A stretch of 64,000 nt of DNA from Bacillota bacterium (GTDB lineage: Bacteria; Bacillota; Limnochordia; DTU087; JAAYGB01), in NCBI GenBank assembly GCA_012727955.1, contig JAAYGB010000023.1:43198-107197 (forward strand), in the 5' to 3' direction. The notes below the pieces were generated by a model. That model worked only from the letters and a program-made list of their open reading frames with translations. It made no database searches and had not been told where the DNA came from. The position numbers were made by a program, and so were the translations under genes. Every line of letters begins with the position of its first letter. The first letter of the stretch is position 1. This document shows, in pieces, positions 1-8,712 of this stretch.

Positions 1-265
1 GGGTGGTGATCCACCGATTCCAATTTGGCAGCAGCAGCAGACTCTGCCACTCCTTCTGGGTGAACTCGGGAAAAGTGATGTTGACGGAGTAGGGTTCTGC
101 TCTAGTGCCAAGAACCCGTCCTCCGATATATCCGGCGTCAAAGTACATGGCCTGGACATGACCCTTTCTGGCATAGGCTCTGCCTCGCTCCACTCTTTGG
201 CCACTACCGACGGAATTCATCCAAGCCGCCAGTATCCACCGATTTTCCCGCGGAATACGCGCCAT
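1..265 (-). CDS. SWIM zinc-finger family protein, N-terminal part (cut by window edge)
   Basis: Only the first 88 residues are inside the window. They read as the conserved N-terminal region of the SWIM-domain proteins that accompany bacterial SNF2 helicases, with a Arg-Gly-Arg-x-Tyr-Ala stretch followed by beta strands (GGRVLGTRAEPYSVNI). The zinc-binding CxC...CxH motif should lie further downstream and cannot be seen. The ATG at 265-263 follows a strong AAAAGGAGG ribosome site. It lies 24 bases after the SNF2 helicase stop on the same strand, so the two are probably co-transcribed, as in ywqA-ywqB of Bacillus. Role inferred: DNA-binding partner of the helicase. The family call rests on this N-terminal pattern plus the neighbour. 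Confidence 0.75.
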   Translation of the reverse strand, partial: MARIPRENRWILAAWMNSVGSGQRVERGRAYARKGHVQAMYFDAGYIGGRVLGTRAEPYSVNITFPEFTQKEWQSLLLLPNWNRWITT

Positions 266-289
266 TCTGTTGCCTCCTTTTCCTTGCCC

Positions 290-3200
290 CTAGTCCAATA
301 AATCCGGTGAACGCAGTGTGATCACGTCCCGCAGTTCTTCGTTTGACAGCTCAGTGAGCCAGCTTTCCCCGGCTCCCACGACGCTGTCAGCTAACTCCCG
401 TTTTGACTCGATGATCTCGTCGATGCGCTCCTCCAGGGTGCCACCGCAGATAAACTTGTGAACTTGAACACGGTGTTGTTGTCCAATGCGAAAGGCCCTA
501 TCCGTTGCCTGATTCTCCACGGCGGGGTTCCACCACCGGTCAAAGTGAAAGACATGGGTAGCCGCGGTCAAATTGAGCCCTGTGCCTCCTGCACGCAGAG
601 AGAGGATGAAGATGGGACACTGACCGACGGACTCACTTTGGAAGCGTTCCACCATCGCCGTTCGCTGTTCCTGGGGAACGCCTCCATGCAAGAAGGGCAC
701 TTCACATCGCAGTCGCGACCTTAGGTAGTCCTGGAGCAGTCTGCCCATGGCCGCGTACTGGGTGAAGATCAATGCCTTTTCGCCCTGGGCGATCACTTCC
801 GTGAGCATTTCCAGTAACAGCTGCACCTTACCGGACCGTCCCCGCAATTTCTGCTCCTTAAGAAACAACGAGGGGTGATTAACAATCTGCTTCAAGTGAG
901 TCAAGGTACGGAGCACCAATCCTCGGCGTCTCATCTGGGAGAGTGAGCTGGTCTCTAAGGTCCTGGTGAGATCATCGACGACAGCTTGATACAACTGTGC
1001 CTGCTCACTGGTGAGGCTGCAGTAGATCTTGCTTTCGATCTTTTCCGGAAGTTCCGGCACAATTTCCGGATCCGTTTTCAGGCGCCGGAGGATAAAGGGA
1101 CGGATTAACCGCTGTAGACGGCGCAGGGTCGCCCGGTCCCCTCGGCGTTGGATCGGATTCACGTATCGCTGCCGAAATTGCTCTAGACTTCCCAGGAACC
1201 CGGGATTGAGAAAGTGCATAATGGACCACAGCTCAACGAGGTTGTTTTCAATGGGTGTTCCTGTCAGAGCAATCCGAAAACCTCCAGTCAAGTTACGAAC
1301 GCCCTGGGCTGTCTTGGTATGGGGGTTTTTAATATTCTGGGCTTCATCCAGGACAATGCCGGCCCAATGGACCTGCTGCAAAGTGTTGCGGTCACGATGG
1401 ATCAGTCCGTAGGTGGTCAAGACAACATCAACCTCAGCGGTGTCGGCAACCATCTCTACGCCGGTGGGGCGATGGGGCCCGTAGTGGACCGCCAACCGCA
1501 AAGCGGGCGCAAAGCGCTGAATCTCCCGGCGCCAGTTGCCGATTACCGAAGTGGGGCAGACAATTAGCGTCGGCCCGGTGACCTGTTCCCCGGTCTGGTC
1601 TGGGGAGCTATTATCACCGTGGTAAAGGGATAACAATAGGGCAATCACCTGAATTGTCTTTCCTAAACCCATGTCGTCGGCAAGACAGGCTCCGATGCCT
1701 CGGGCCTGCATGAACTTCAACCACGCATAGCCTCGCAGTTGATAGGGGCGCATCACACCGTTAAAACCCTGGGGCTGGGGAAGGGGCTGCCAGGTGGCTT
1801 CGCCGGAGATGGCCTCCTCCAACTTGGCCAGCCAACTGTTGGGGGCAAACTCAATCTCCACATCGGCCCCGGAGTGGGCCTTAAGTTCCAGCGCTTCAGC
1901 TACCCCTAGGGGACGGGAACTCACCCGGTTCCAGAGGGATAACAGGCGTCTCGCCCGATCCTGAGGAATAGTGACAAACCGATCCCGAATCCGCAGAATC
2001 GGCAGGCGTAAAGCTACCATGCGGGCAAATTCCTCTTGGGAGACCTCTACATCATCGATGGCCAGCTGCCAATCAAAGTTCAGCAGTTTCTCCAGGGCTA
2101 GTTTGCCTTGGGAATCCTCAAGCTCGCTGCCCTGAATCGCCTTCAGTTTGACCTCGGCTACCATAGTGGAGGGAACCCGAAGGGAGAGTCCAGCGGCTTC
2201 GCTGACCGCTTCAGGCAGCTGCAGCAGTTGACTGAAGGTGTCAGCGGACACCACAATCTTACTATTTAGTTCCTTCTGATAGGCCCTTTCCAGCGGGGGA
2301 AAAGCCTTGGCCGCTTTGATGAGAGCGGTGCGAAGCGGGGCGGTGTATTGGCTGTACCCCAGGTCCTTTGCCGGCAGATCCAACCCATCGTCGGGGTGAA
2401 TAATTCCCTCTGCCGGAATCATAATCGACGGGTCCTGCAAATTGGTGAGAAAGATCTCCAGTTCCCAGGATTCAGGGAGCAGAGCTGATTCCTCACCTGA
2501 CTCTGCGGCTTCCTCCAGCGGGTAGGCAGTGAGGCAGATCCCCCAATTTTCCGGCGTGGGCATGGTGATGGAATCCTGCCACCGGCTGACCTCTTCCCGC
2601 AGTTGGTTAATGTCCTTCGGATCGTGGCGTTCTGTGTCTACCCTTTGGCCCTGCAACAGCCGAAGCCAATCTTCTACCAGAGCGTGGGCAGGTTGTTGGG
2701 TAATGGGGGCTTCACTCTCCTCGGTGGATTGCTTGGCCCGGGCAGCGATGGCGGTGACGGTCTTGTCTACCACTCGGCGCAGGAAGTCTTCCAGCAGTTT
2801 TTCCGGGGGATGGGGAATGCGCCGAAAGGTTGCTCCATAGCGATGGAGATAGGCCACTGTTGCCGGAGGTGCTTTCGCCGCCAGTTGAGTCACTTGAGCC
2901 GTTAGATCCACCGCCTCATCACAAATGGACCAAGCTGCAGCTAGGACATGGGGGTTCCTTCGCGCTGCCTCTACCTGCGGCAAGTATTGCCCCTGTTGGA
3001 GAATATCCAGGGCGAGGTCTCCGGCCTGCATCCAAAAGGCAAAGTCGGGAGCGAGGAACAGTTTTTGGGGATTGGTTCTGGCCAATCTTCGCACTTGGGC
3101 AAAAACTGAAAGCACCAGTTCGTGGGGAAGGTACACCCCAGCAACGGTCCACACTTCCAGGGTGGCAGCATCCGACGGCAAGCTGGTGTCACCCCAGACC

Positions 3201-3511
3201 GACACCGGCATGTTGTTAGCAGAGGGCAGCAGCAATTGATAGGGATGTAGGGTGCTGAGATTCAAGGGTAATGGCCCGAGGATTTGGAACAGATCCTGGG
3301 ATCCGGCCAAATAGGGATGCATGGGAGGTGAAGCGGCATCGTCAGCAACCTCCACGTTGGATCCGAGAATCGGGGTCTTGTCGGTTTCGATCTTTTCGGC
3401 CCAAAAAAAGAAGCGGTGGGCCCCAGCTTCCAGAATCGCGGTCTCGTGGACAGGTTTATGATGGCGGGGCGGCACGTAGCCGCCATGTAGTACGATCATC
3501 GGCAAATTCAA
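290..3511 (-). CDS. SNF2-family DEAD/DEAH-box helicase
   Basis: A 1073-residue protein with the two RecA-like lobes of SNF2 ATPases in the C-terminal half. Visible motifs are the Walker A DDMGLGKT (about residue 617), motif II DEAQNIKN, motif III ALTGTPIENN, and motif VI QATDRAFRIGQ in the helicase C lobe. The N-terminal 560 residues match the long accessory region of bacterial SNF2 proteins by length and position but show no motif I can name. It should be an ATP-driven double-stranded DNA translocase, probably in repair or transcription recycling. A SWIM-domain gene follows at once on the same strand, the usual pairing for this family. The start ATG at 3511 has only a modest ribosome site. 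Confidence 0.95.
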   Translation of the reverse strand: MNLPMIVLHGGYVPPRHHKPVHETAILEAGAHRFFFWAEKIETDKTPILGSNVEVADDAASPPMHPYLAGSQDLFQILGPLPLNLSTLHPYQLLLPSANNMPVSVWGDTSLPSDAATLEVWTVAGVYLPHELVLSVFAQVRRLARTNPQKLFLAPDFAFWMQAGDLALDILQQGQYLPQVEAARRNPHVLAAAWSICDEAVDLTAQVTQLAAKAPPATVAYLHRYGATFRRIPHPPEKLLEDFLRRVVDKTVTAIAARAKQSTEESEAPITQQPAHALVEDWLRLLQGQRVDTERHDPKDINQLREEVSRWQDSITMPTPENWGICLTAYPLEEAAESGEESALLPESWELEIFLTNLQDPSIMIPAEGIIHPDDGLDLPAKDLGYSQYTAPLRTALIKAAKAFPPLERAYQKELNSKIVVSADTFSQLLQLPEAVSEAAGLSLRVPSTMVAEVKLKAIQGSELEDSQGKLALEKLLNFDWQLAIDDVEVSQEEFARMVALRLPILRIRDRFVTIPQDRARRLLSLWNRVSSRPLGVAEALELKAHSGADVEIEFAPNSWLAKLEEAISGEATWQPLPQPQGFNGVMRPYQLRGYAWLKFMQARGIGACLADDMGLGKTIQVIALLLSLYHGDNSSPDQTGEQVTGPTLIVCPTSVIGNWRREIQRFAPALRLAVHYGPHRPTGVEMVADTAEVDVVLTTYGLIHRDRNTLQQVHWAGIVLDEAQNIKNPHTKTAQGVRNLTGGFRIALTGTPIENNLVELWSIMHFLNPGFLGSLEQFRQRYVNPIQRRGDRATLRRLQRLIRPFILRRLKTDPEIVPELPEKIESKIYCSLTSEQAQLYQAVVDDLTRTLETSSLSQMRRRGLVLRTLTHLKQIVNHPSLFLKEQKLRGRSGKVQLLLEMLTEVIAQGEKALIFTQYAAMGRLLQDYLRSRLRCEVPFLHGGVPQEQRTAMVERFQSESVGQCPIFILSLRAGGTGLNLTAATHVFHFDRWWNPAVENQATDRAFRIGQQHRVQVHKFICGGTLEERIDEIIESKRELADSVVGAGESWLTELSNEELRDVITLRSPDLLD

Positions 3512-3677
3512 CTCCCAAATCGATAGGCGTCAATCCCAAAGGAGACAACAACTATATATATTTCTAGAAACCCCAGCTTTTGCCTGTTAATTTCTGCCCT
3601 TGGCCCAGGAAACAGGGCCTTATCTAGTGTCTCCGGGTCGGGCTCTGGGGCATGCGCTAACCTATTCTTAGGCAAGG

Positions 3678-3704
3678 AAAAACCTACCCCCAGGATGAGG
3701 TAGG
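3678..3704 (-). terminator. Probable intrinsic terminator of the PHP phosphatase gene
   Basis: Read on the minus strand, a six-base-pair stem CCTACC/GGTAGG with a ten-base loop is followed by TTTTT. It sits 140 bases downstream of the phosphatase stop and before the helicase start. The stem is short, so strength is uncertain. The rest of the 334-base gap 3512-3845 shows no convincing gene; the ORF at 3508-3759 has no recognisable motif. Confidence 0.5.
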
Positions 3705-3845
3705 CTTGACTAGTTACAGTGACTAGGTTAATTGGATTCCTCTTGCGGCTGTGGCTCAAGGCTCTTTACCTGGTGAAGGGAAATTAGTCCTGAGTCAGAA
3801 TAGATGGTGCAAGGGCATAGCTTGACTTCGGCAGTGGTCAACGGA

Positions 3846-4607
3846 TTAGATGAGGGGCTCATTGATGATGGTTAGACCATAGCCCTCGATCAGTTTCCGG
3901 GCAGCATCGACATCTTGCTTTCTAGCAAATACATGGGGTTGATGGGCGTCGGCACCGAGAATAATGGAATTACCCACAGCCTTGGCGGCCCGCAGAAGCG
4001 TTGTCGTTGGGTAGTGTCGGTTGTCTCGGGCTCCCAGGAGGTTGTACTCAACGGGCATATTTAATTCTTTTAGCTTTTGGCAGATGGTAACCAAGGCATT
4101 AAACATGTTTTCCTCTGGGCCTTGGTAGTTGATCATATCGGGATGGGCCAGATACAGGAATTTCCCAGTTTCCAGTCCGGCAAGAACTTGATCCACATAA
4201 TCCTGGAGGCTTTGGTCATCTCCGCAGTTTCCCACGGCTCTGCCATCCTGCTCACGGCCTAGATAGTGTTGTCCTAAGATGAGAAAGTCATAGCCATATT
4301 GCTCAAGGTGGGCAATCATGGAAGCAAATTCATCGGGATAATACTCAGCTTCGTATCCCAAGAGGATCCTGATATCGGATTTGTATTCCTGTTGCAGGCT
4401 TCTGATGGAATTCACGTAACCTTCCAGTTCATCCATGGCCATGCGGGAACTGGAGACAAATCCATCGGCAAAGGGAATGGGGGCATGATCGGAAAATCCT
4501 ACTACCTTGATTCCTGCTGCAATGGCTGCCTCGACATATTCTCTGTCTGTTCCCTCGGCGTGTCGACAGCGGTAGGTGTGGGTATGGTAATTTACCTTCA
4601 TGTGCAT
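3846..4607 (-). CDS. hisJ: Histidinol-phosphatase, PHP family (HisJ-type)
   Basis: A 253-residue PHP-domain protein. The N-terminal NYHTHTYRCRHAEG is the metal-binding signature of HisJ/HisK histidinol-phosphatases, and later metal ligands appear in FSDHAP, the H/D-containing LAHPDMI, and the C-terminal GADAHQPH. Family members hydrolyse L-histidinol phosphate in the penultimate step of histidine synthesis, in the cytosol. The length fits the family (about 250-270). No other his gene is in the window, so the gene stands alone; a different phosphoester substrate is possible. Two nearby ATGs (4607 and 4601) could serve as start. It is divergent from the radical SAM gene at 4710. Confidence 0.85.
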   Translation of the reverse strand: MHMKVNYHTHTYRCRHAEGTDREYVEAAIAAGIKVVGFSDHAPIPFADGFVSSSRMAMDELEGYVNSIRSLQQEYKSDIRILLGYEAEYYPDEFASMIAHLEQYGYDFLILGQHYLGREQDGRAVGNCGDDQSLQDYVDQVLAGLETGKFLYLAHPDMINYQGPEENMFNALVTICQKLKELNMPVEYNLLGARDNRHYPTTTLLRAAKAVGNSIILGADAHQPHVFARKQDVDAARKLIEGYGLTIINEPLI

Positions 4608-4709
4608 GAATCCACTCTTTCTATGGACATATATTAGGACGCCTGTTTCGATCTACTTCAGTATGACATCCCTAGATTTCAAAGTCAATTATAGTACCGA
4701 TACCTAAGG

Positions 4710-5819
4710 TTGAAGGATGTGAAGCCAATGCCAGCCTTAATTCCACGGGAAATAGCTGTCACGGTAGATATGGCTGGGTGTCCCAATCGCTGTCGCCACT
4801 GCTGGCTTGGAAGGGCTCCCAATGGTTCGGTGTCTGAGGAGTCCCTGCGCTGGATCGTTGAGCAGTTTAGAAATTATGTTCATCCAAGGGAATCTACCCC
4901 TTACTTTCGGCAAATGACGGTGCAGACCTGGTATCGGGAGCCGGATTTTGCACCACATTATCGAAGGCTATGGGAGCTGGAACAGGAGTTGAGTGATTCT
5001 GGAAAGGCTCTTCGTTTTGAGTTGGCCAGCATCTGGCGTTTGGCCCGAGATCCCGACTATGCCCAGTGGCTGAAGTCCCTTGGTACCCAGACGGTGCAGA
5101 TTACCTTCTTTGGACTGGAGGCCAACACCGACTACTTCACCAGAAGACCGGGGGCCTTCCGGGATAGTCTGGTGGCCACGGAGCGATTGCTGGCCCAGGG
5201 CATCTTTCCCCGGTGGCAGTTGTTCCTGACCCAGCACTGCTTGGGAGAACTAGAGGAGTTTGTGGGGCTAATTCAGTCACTGGAGCTGGATAGAAGGGTA
5301 GAAGGATTAGGCGGGGAGTTTTCCGTCTTTGTTAATACTCCAGCTCCCGAAGGAGAGGCCTTTGATATTGAGCACTTGCGTCCAACGACAAAGGCGATAG
5401 ACATTATTCCGACCTATCTCAAGGAAAAAACGGTGAAGCACTTCAACGCGCCGGATATCCATACTGCTTTGGGAAAGGCGGAAGCCCAGTGGCTAAAAGA
5501 GCTTCGGGATCGCCAGGAACCCTACGCCAGTATGCCCCAGATATTAGCCTTTATGGTCACTCCTAGCCTTGAAGTGTATAGCAACATAGGTGAGACGAGG
5601 TCCTGGTGGAGCCTAGGGAATCTAAGAACCGATGGAATCGATGTGATTATGCAGCGCTTTGCAGGGGACGCTGTGCCGGGGCTATACGCAATGTTTCATA
5701 TCCCCATTGCGCAGCTGGCGAAAAGGTATGGACGGGAAGATAGTCCGCTGCTTTATACCAGGTCGGACCTCATTCGCCGGTGGCTTCACCTTTGGGGAGA
5801 AGAGTACCAAAGGAGTTGA
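4710..5819 (+). CDS. Radical SAM family protein of unknown function
   Basis: 369 residues. Cys24, Cys28 and Cys31 in GCPNRCRHCW form the CxxxCxxC motif that binds the SAM-cleaving [4Fe-4S] cluster; it follows a beta strand as in the radical SAM barrel. No SPASM or Twitch cysteine cluster is obvious in the C-terminal half, so this does not look like an anaerobic sulfatase maturase even though a sulfatase lies 1.3 kb downstream. The region near residues 130-150 (TVQITFFGLEANTDYFTRR) fits the strand carrying the SAM-contacting residues. The next frame holds a GNAT-like gene whose start is inside or at the end of this one, suggesting coupling. Substrate unknown. Confidence 0.8.
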   Translation: MKDVKPMPALIPREIAVTVDMAGCPNRCRHCWLGRAPNGSVSEESLRWIVEQFRNYVHPRESTPYFRQMTVQTWYREPDFAPHYRRLWELEQELSDSGKALRFELASIWRLARDPDYAQWLKSLGTQTVQITFFGLEANTDYFTRRPGAFRDSLVATERLLAQGIFPRWQLFLTQHCLGELEEFVGLIQSLELDRRVEGLGGEFSVFVNTPAPEGEAFDIEHLRPTTKAIDIIPTYLKEKTVKHFNAPDIHTALGKAEAQWLKELRDRQEPYASMPQILAFMVTPSLEVYSNIGETRSWWSLGNLRTDGIDVIMQRFAGDAVPGLYAMFHIPIAQLAKRYGREDSPLLYTRSDLIRRWLHLWGEEYQRS

Positions 5820-6279
5820 GGAGCAGCGCAGGGTTCTGCCCGTTGGACTGGATACTTCGGAAGCTGTTCAGCTGACGGGGTCAGATTACAGCGACTATCT
5901 TGCATTTTTCCAGTCGGTGCATCCAAGCTCCAACCCCGAGGGATGGCTGGCTGAGTATTTTGCCTGTTTAGCAGACAGGGGATTGTCCTGGGGATTGTCC
6001 TGGGGCGTGTACCGAGACGGTCGATTAGCCAGTGCCACCGATGCTCCCGATGTGCCCTTTATGAAGGATGTCGTGGTGGAGATGGGGATCAATACTCTAC
6101 CGGAGTACCCCAGGCAGGGCCTTGCCAAGACTGTGACAGGGGCGCTGATCAAATACCTCTTGGAAAGGGGAAGGGTTCCCCTTTGGTCTTGCTCCAGCGA
6201 CAAATTCGCCTCCCAGGGTTTGGCAGCGAGTCTTGGTTTTGTGAGATTTGCTGATGTGATTGCGGTGACGCTGGATTAG
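5728..6279 (+). CDS. GNAT-type acetyltransferase, C-terminal part; start uncertain
   Basis: From about 5840 on, the translation looks like the C-terminal GNAT domain of the GNAT_acetyltransf family (compare VEMGINTLPEYPRQGLAKTV, the acetyl-CoA loop, then a WSCSSDKFASQGLAASLGF end). The recognisable part is only about 150 residues, shorter than the usual 250. No ATG, GTG or TTG occurs in frame between 5731 and 5840; the in-frame ATGs at 5728 and 5659 both lie inside the radical SAM gene without a good ribosome site. Either the start is unusual, or this is a truncated copy. A tandem 12-base duplication at 5979-6002 repeats Leu-Ser-Trp-Gly. Confidence 0.55.
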   Translation: MDGKIVRCFIPGRTSFAGGFTFGEKSTKGVEEQRRVLPVGLDTSEAVQLTGSDYSDYLAFFQSVHPSSNPEGWLAEYFACLADRGLSWGLSWGVYRDGRLASATDAPDVPFMKDVVVEMGINTLPEYPRQGLAKTVTGALIKYLLERGRVPLWSCSSDKFASQGLAASLGFVRFADVIAVTLD

Positions 6280-6405
6280 CCCCTCGGGGGTTAGTCTGAG
6301 TTGGAACGATAGGCCCAAGACACAGGTCAAGGGCCTACTGGTGAATGGCAATAGATTTACTCCATGAAAGCAGACATTACCTACTTACATATGAGGTGAC
6401 AATCC

Positions 6406-6966
6406 ATGGGTTTAGATCAATCCTATTATAAAGAAATCCAGCTAAGAAACGGTCAGTTGTTAACCTTGAGGAATCCGGTAGTAGACGATGCAGAACAGAT
6501 GATAGCCTATCTTAACACCGTTGGCGGAGAGACCGACAACCTCTCCTTTGGCGGCGGCGAATTTCCTCTCACTGTGGAAGAGGAACGGGAGTACCTGAGA
6601 AAGGCACAGGAGAATCCAAACATTTTCATGGTGCTGGGAATCATTGATGGCGAGGTCGTCAGCCTGGCAGATATCAGCAGCCCCAGTCGGAAAAGGCTGG
6701 CCCACAACAGCCAGATAGGTATCTCAGTCAGAAAAGACTATTGGGGTCTTGGGATAGGAACTGCTGTCATGCATGAGCTGATTCAGTTTGCCAAGGGCAC
6801 AGGCAGGATCAGGAACATCAGCCTTGGAGTCAAAGCGAGTAACACCAGGGCCATCAGACTCTATGAGAGGTTTGGATTTGTGAAGGTCGGTGTTCATAAA
6901 GACTTTTTCAATATCAATGGCGTATACGACGACGAGATCCTGATGGACTTACAGATAGACCTTTGA
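6406..6966 (+). CDS. GNAT family N-acetyltransferase
   Basis: 186 residues with a complete GNAT fold: the N-terminal strand-helix (TLRNPVVDDAEQMIAYLN), central strands, the acetyl-CoA pyrophosphate loop GISVRKDYWGLGIGTAVM (about residues 104-121) and the final NTRAIRLYERFGFVKVG helix-strand. This pattern is of the RimJ/RimL-like or SpeG-like branch that transfers acetyl groups to amines of proteins or small molecules. The start ATG at 6406 follows a GAGGTGA site. It is followed by a good terminator and appears to be a single-gene unit. The acceptor substrate cannot be told from sequence. Confidence 0.88.
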   Translation: MGLDQSYYKEIQLRNGQLLTLRNPVVDDAEQMIAYLNTVGGETDNLSFGGGEFPLTVEEEREYLRKAQENPNIFMVLGIIDGEVVSLADISSPSRKRLAHNSQIGISVRKDYWGLGIGTAVMHELIQFAKGTGRIRNISLGVKASNTRAIRLYERFGFVKVGVHKDFFNINGVYDDEILMDLQIDL

Positions 6967-6998
6967 GGGAAAGTTACCTGAATACTACGTTTCCCAAG

Positions 6999-7043
6999 CC
7001 CGGTATGCAAGGACAGAGTCTTACATGCCGGGTTTTGTTGTTT
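6999..7043 (+). terminator. Intrinsic terminator after GNAT gene 6406
   Basis: A nine-pair stem (6999-7007 with 7024-7032, one G-U pair) encloses a 16-base loop and is followed by TTTTGTTGTTT. It lies 33 bases after the GNAT stop. Confidence 0.85.
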
Positions 7044-7132
7044 GGCTGGGTTGGAAAAGGGATCCAGTTTGATCAGGAGAAAGTCTAGGCAAGCAAAGAC
7101 GAGCGTTGACTAGAGGTCAAGGAGGGGATTGA

Positions 7133-8584
7133 ATGGTCAAGGCACCAAATATCTTATTGATCACAACGGATCAACAGCGCTTTGATACAGCCGGAACGGC
7201 TGCACCGAGTTTCATGCGCACACCGCATTTTGACCTCCTGCAAAGGGAGGGAATTACCTTTTCCCGGGCCTACTCTGACTGCCCCATTTGTGTGGCTGCT
7301 AGGGTGGGCATCATGACAGGGCGGTTTGTTGGCAATCACGGGATGATGGGGAATGGACCCACCAGCTCGGTGATGGGCAGAGACGACACTTTGCCCGCGT
7401 ACCTTCGGAGACTGGGCTACCAGACCGCTGCCATTGGTAAAATGCACTTTACGCCGGAGCGAGCCAGGCATGGATTCGATGAAATGATTCTACCCGCCGA
7501 TTACTACCGGGAGATGGCTCGATCGGGCTATCCCCTACAGCCGATGCGCCACGGTCTAGGCCAAAACGAGCTGTATCCTGGGATGGCAACTGTGCCAGAA
7601 GCGATGACATTGACCTCTTGGATTTCTGAACAGTGTGTGGAGTACATTCGGGAGAGACGAGATCCGACGGCACCCTTCTTCCTGTGGTGCTCCTACAGCA
7701 AACCCCACCCGCCCTTGGATCCACCGGAGCCCTACTACTCGATGTATCGCAACTGCCCGATCCCAGAGCCCTTTGTCGGGGAATGGGCCCTTGACAGTTC
7801 CTGCCCGGAGCCAATTCAACGACTAAGGCAGAGTTGGTCCTTGGACCAGATTCCCCCAGAGGTAATTAGAGAAGCCCGGGCTGCCTATTACGGTTTGATT
7901 ACCCAAATTGACTACAATATGGGACGGATATTTGCGGCTCTGCAGGATTTCGACCTGTTCAATGACACGCTAATTATCTATACCTCGGACCACGGTGAGT
8001 TTCTCGGTGATCATAACACCGGAGGAAAGGTGTTTTTCCATGAATCCTCTGCCCATATCCCCTTTGTCCTTAGGCTGCCCAAGAGTTGGGAAAATCGGCA
8101 GCATGGAGCCACGGTGACTACTCCTGTTACCTTTGCTGACATTGTGCCAACTCTAGTTAAGGCTGCCGGAGGGGAGATCCCCGAAGGTGTCGATGGTATG
8201 GATCTGACTGCCCTGGCTAGGGGAGAGATTGATCAGCCTCGCCGCTACGTAGAAGCCATGGCCGGCGGAGACCATTTGTATCTGGCCATCACCGATGGAA
8301 CTTGGAAATACATGTGGTATCCCGAGGGTGGTCAGGAACAGCTTTTCAATCTCGCTGAGGATCCCCATGAGCTAAGGAATTTGGCCGAGAGTGAAGAGTA
8401 CCGAGAAAAGTGCCTGGAACTCCATCGCGAGCTGGTGATCCGAGATCAAGCCAGAAGCGGCCAATTCTCCGATGGTGATCGGCTAATTACCCTACCCCGC
8501 AAGGGAGATTTGGAACGAGACCGTCGCAACCGTGCCTGGCCGGGATTTCATACAGAGCACTACCATGTTGATGTTCGCCATTAG
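7133..8584 (+). CDS. Sulfatase (alkaline-phosphatase superfamily)
   Basis: 483 residues. The N-terminal PNILLITTDQQRFD supplies the metal-binding aspartates, and DCPICVAARVGIMTGR carries the sulfatase signature: Cys53-x-Ala-x-Arg57 followed by x5-TGR. Cys53 would be oxidised to formylglycine by a maturase. Further sites are the GKMHF lysine-histidine, SKPHPPLDPP and the metal-binding TSDHGEFLGDH. These enzymes hydrolyse sulfate esters, often on polysaccharides, or choline sulfate. No signal peptide is seen, so the enzyme is probably cytoplasmic and acts on small imported substrates. No recognised maturase lies nearby. Start ATG at 7133 follows an AGGAGGGG site. Confidence 0.9.
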   Translation: MVKAPNILLITTDQQRFDTAGTAAPSFMRTPHFDLLQREGITFSRAYSDCPICVAARVGIMTGRFVGNHGMMGNGPTSSVMGRDDTLPAYLRRLGYQTAAIGKMHFTPERARHGFDEMILPADYYREMARSGYPLQPMRHGLGQNELYPGMATVPEAMTLTSWISEQCVEYIRERRDPTAPFFLWCSYSKPHPPLDPPEPYYSMYRNCPIPEPFVGEWALDSSCPEPIQRLRQSWSLDQIPPEVIREARAAYYGLITQIDYNMGRIFAALQDFDLFNDTLIIYTSDHGEFLGDHNTGGKVFFHESSAHIPFVLRLPKSWENRQHGATVTTPVTFADIVPTLVKAAGGEIPEGVDGMDLTALARGEIDQPRRYVEAMAGGDHLYLAITDGTWKYMWYPEGGQEQLFNLAEDPHELRNLAESEEYREKCLELHRELVIRDQARSGQFSDGDRLITLPRKGDLERDRRNRAWPGFHTEHYHVDVRH

Positions 8585-8612
8585 CTCACAGAGCGATGCG
8601 TTCAGTCCGAAA

Positions 8613-8637
8613 GGGAGGAGCTAGGCTCCTCCCTTTT
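8613..8637 (+). terminator. Intrinsic terminator of the sulfatase gene
   Basis: A perfect nine-pair stem (8613-8621 with 8625-8633) closes a three-base loop and is followed by TTTT. It begins 28 bases after the sulfatase stop. Confidence 0.85.
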
Positions 8638-8712
8638 CAGTAGGGGCATGGGATTGAAGTATTACATAATCAGAGGATGGTTTTGGGTGATACCGTTAAG
8701 GAGGTAGTCACG

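Noticed and set aside
3508..3759. 83-codon minus-strand ORF upstream of the helicase
   Set aside because: It overlaps the helicase start and the terminator hairpin, has no ribosome site and no motif.
4710..5819. Radical SAM gene as the maturase of the sulfatase at 7133
   Set aside because: It lacks the SPASM-type C-terminal cysteine clusters expected of anaerobic sulfatase maturases, and two GNAT genes and a terminator separate the two.
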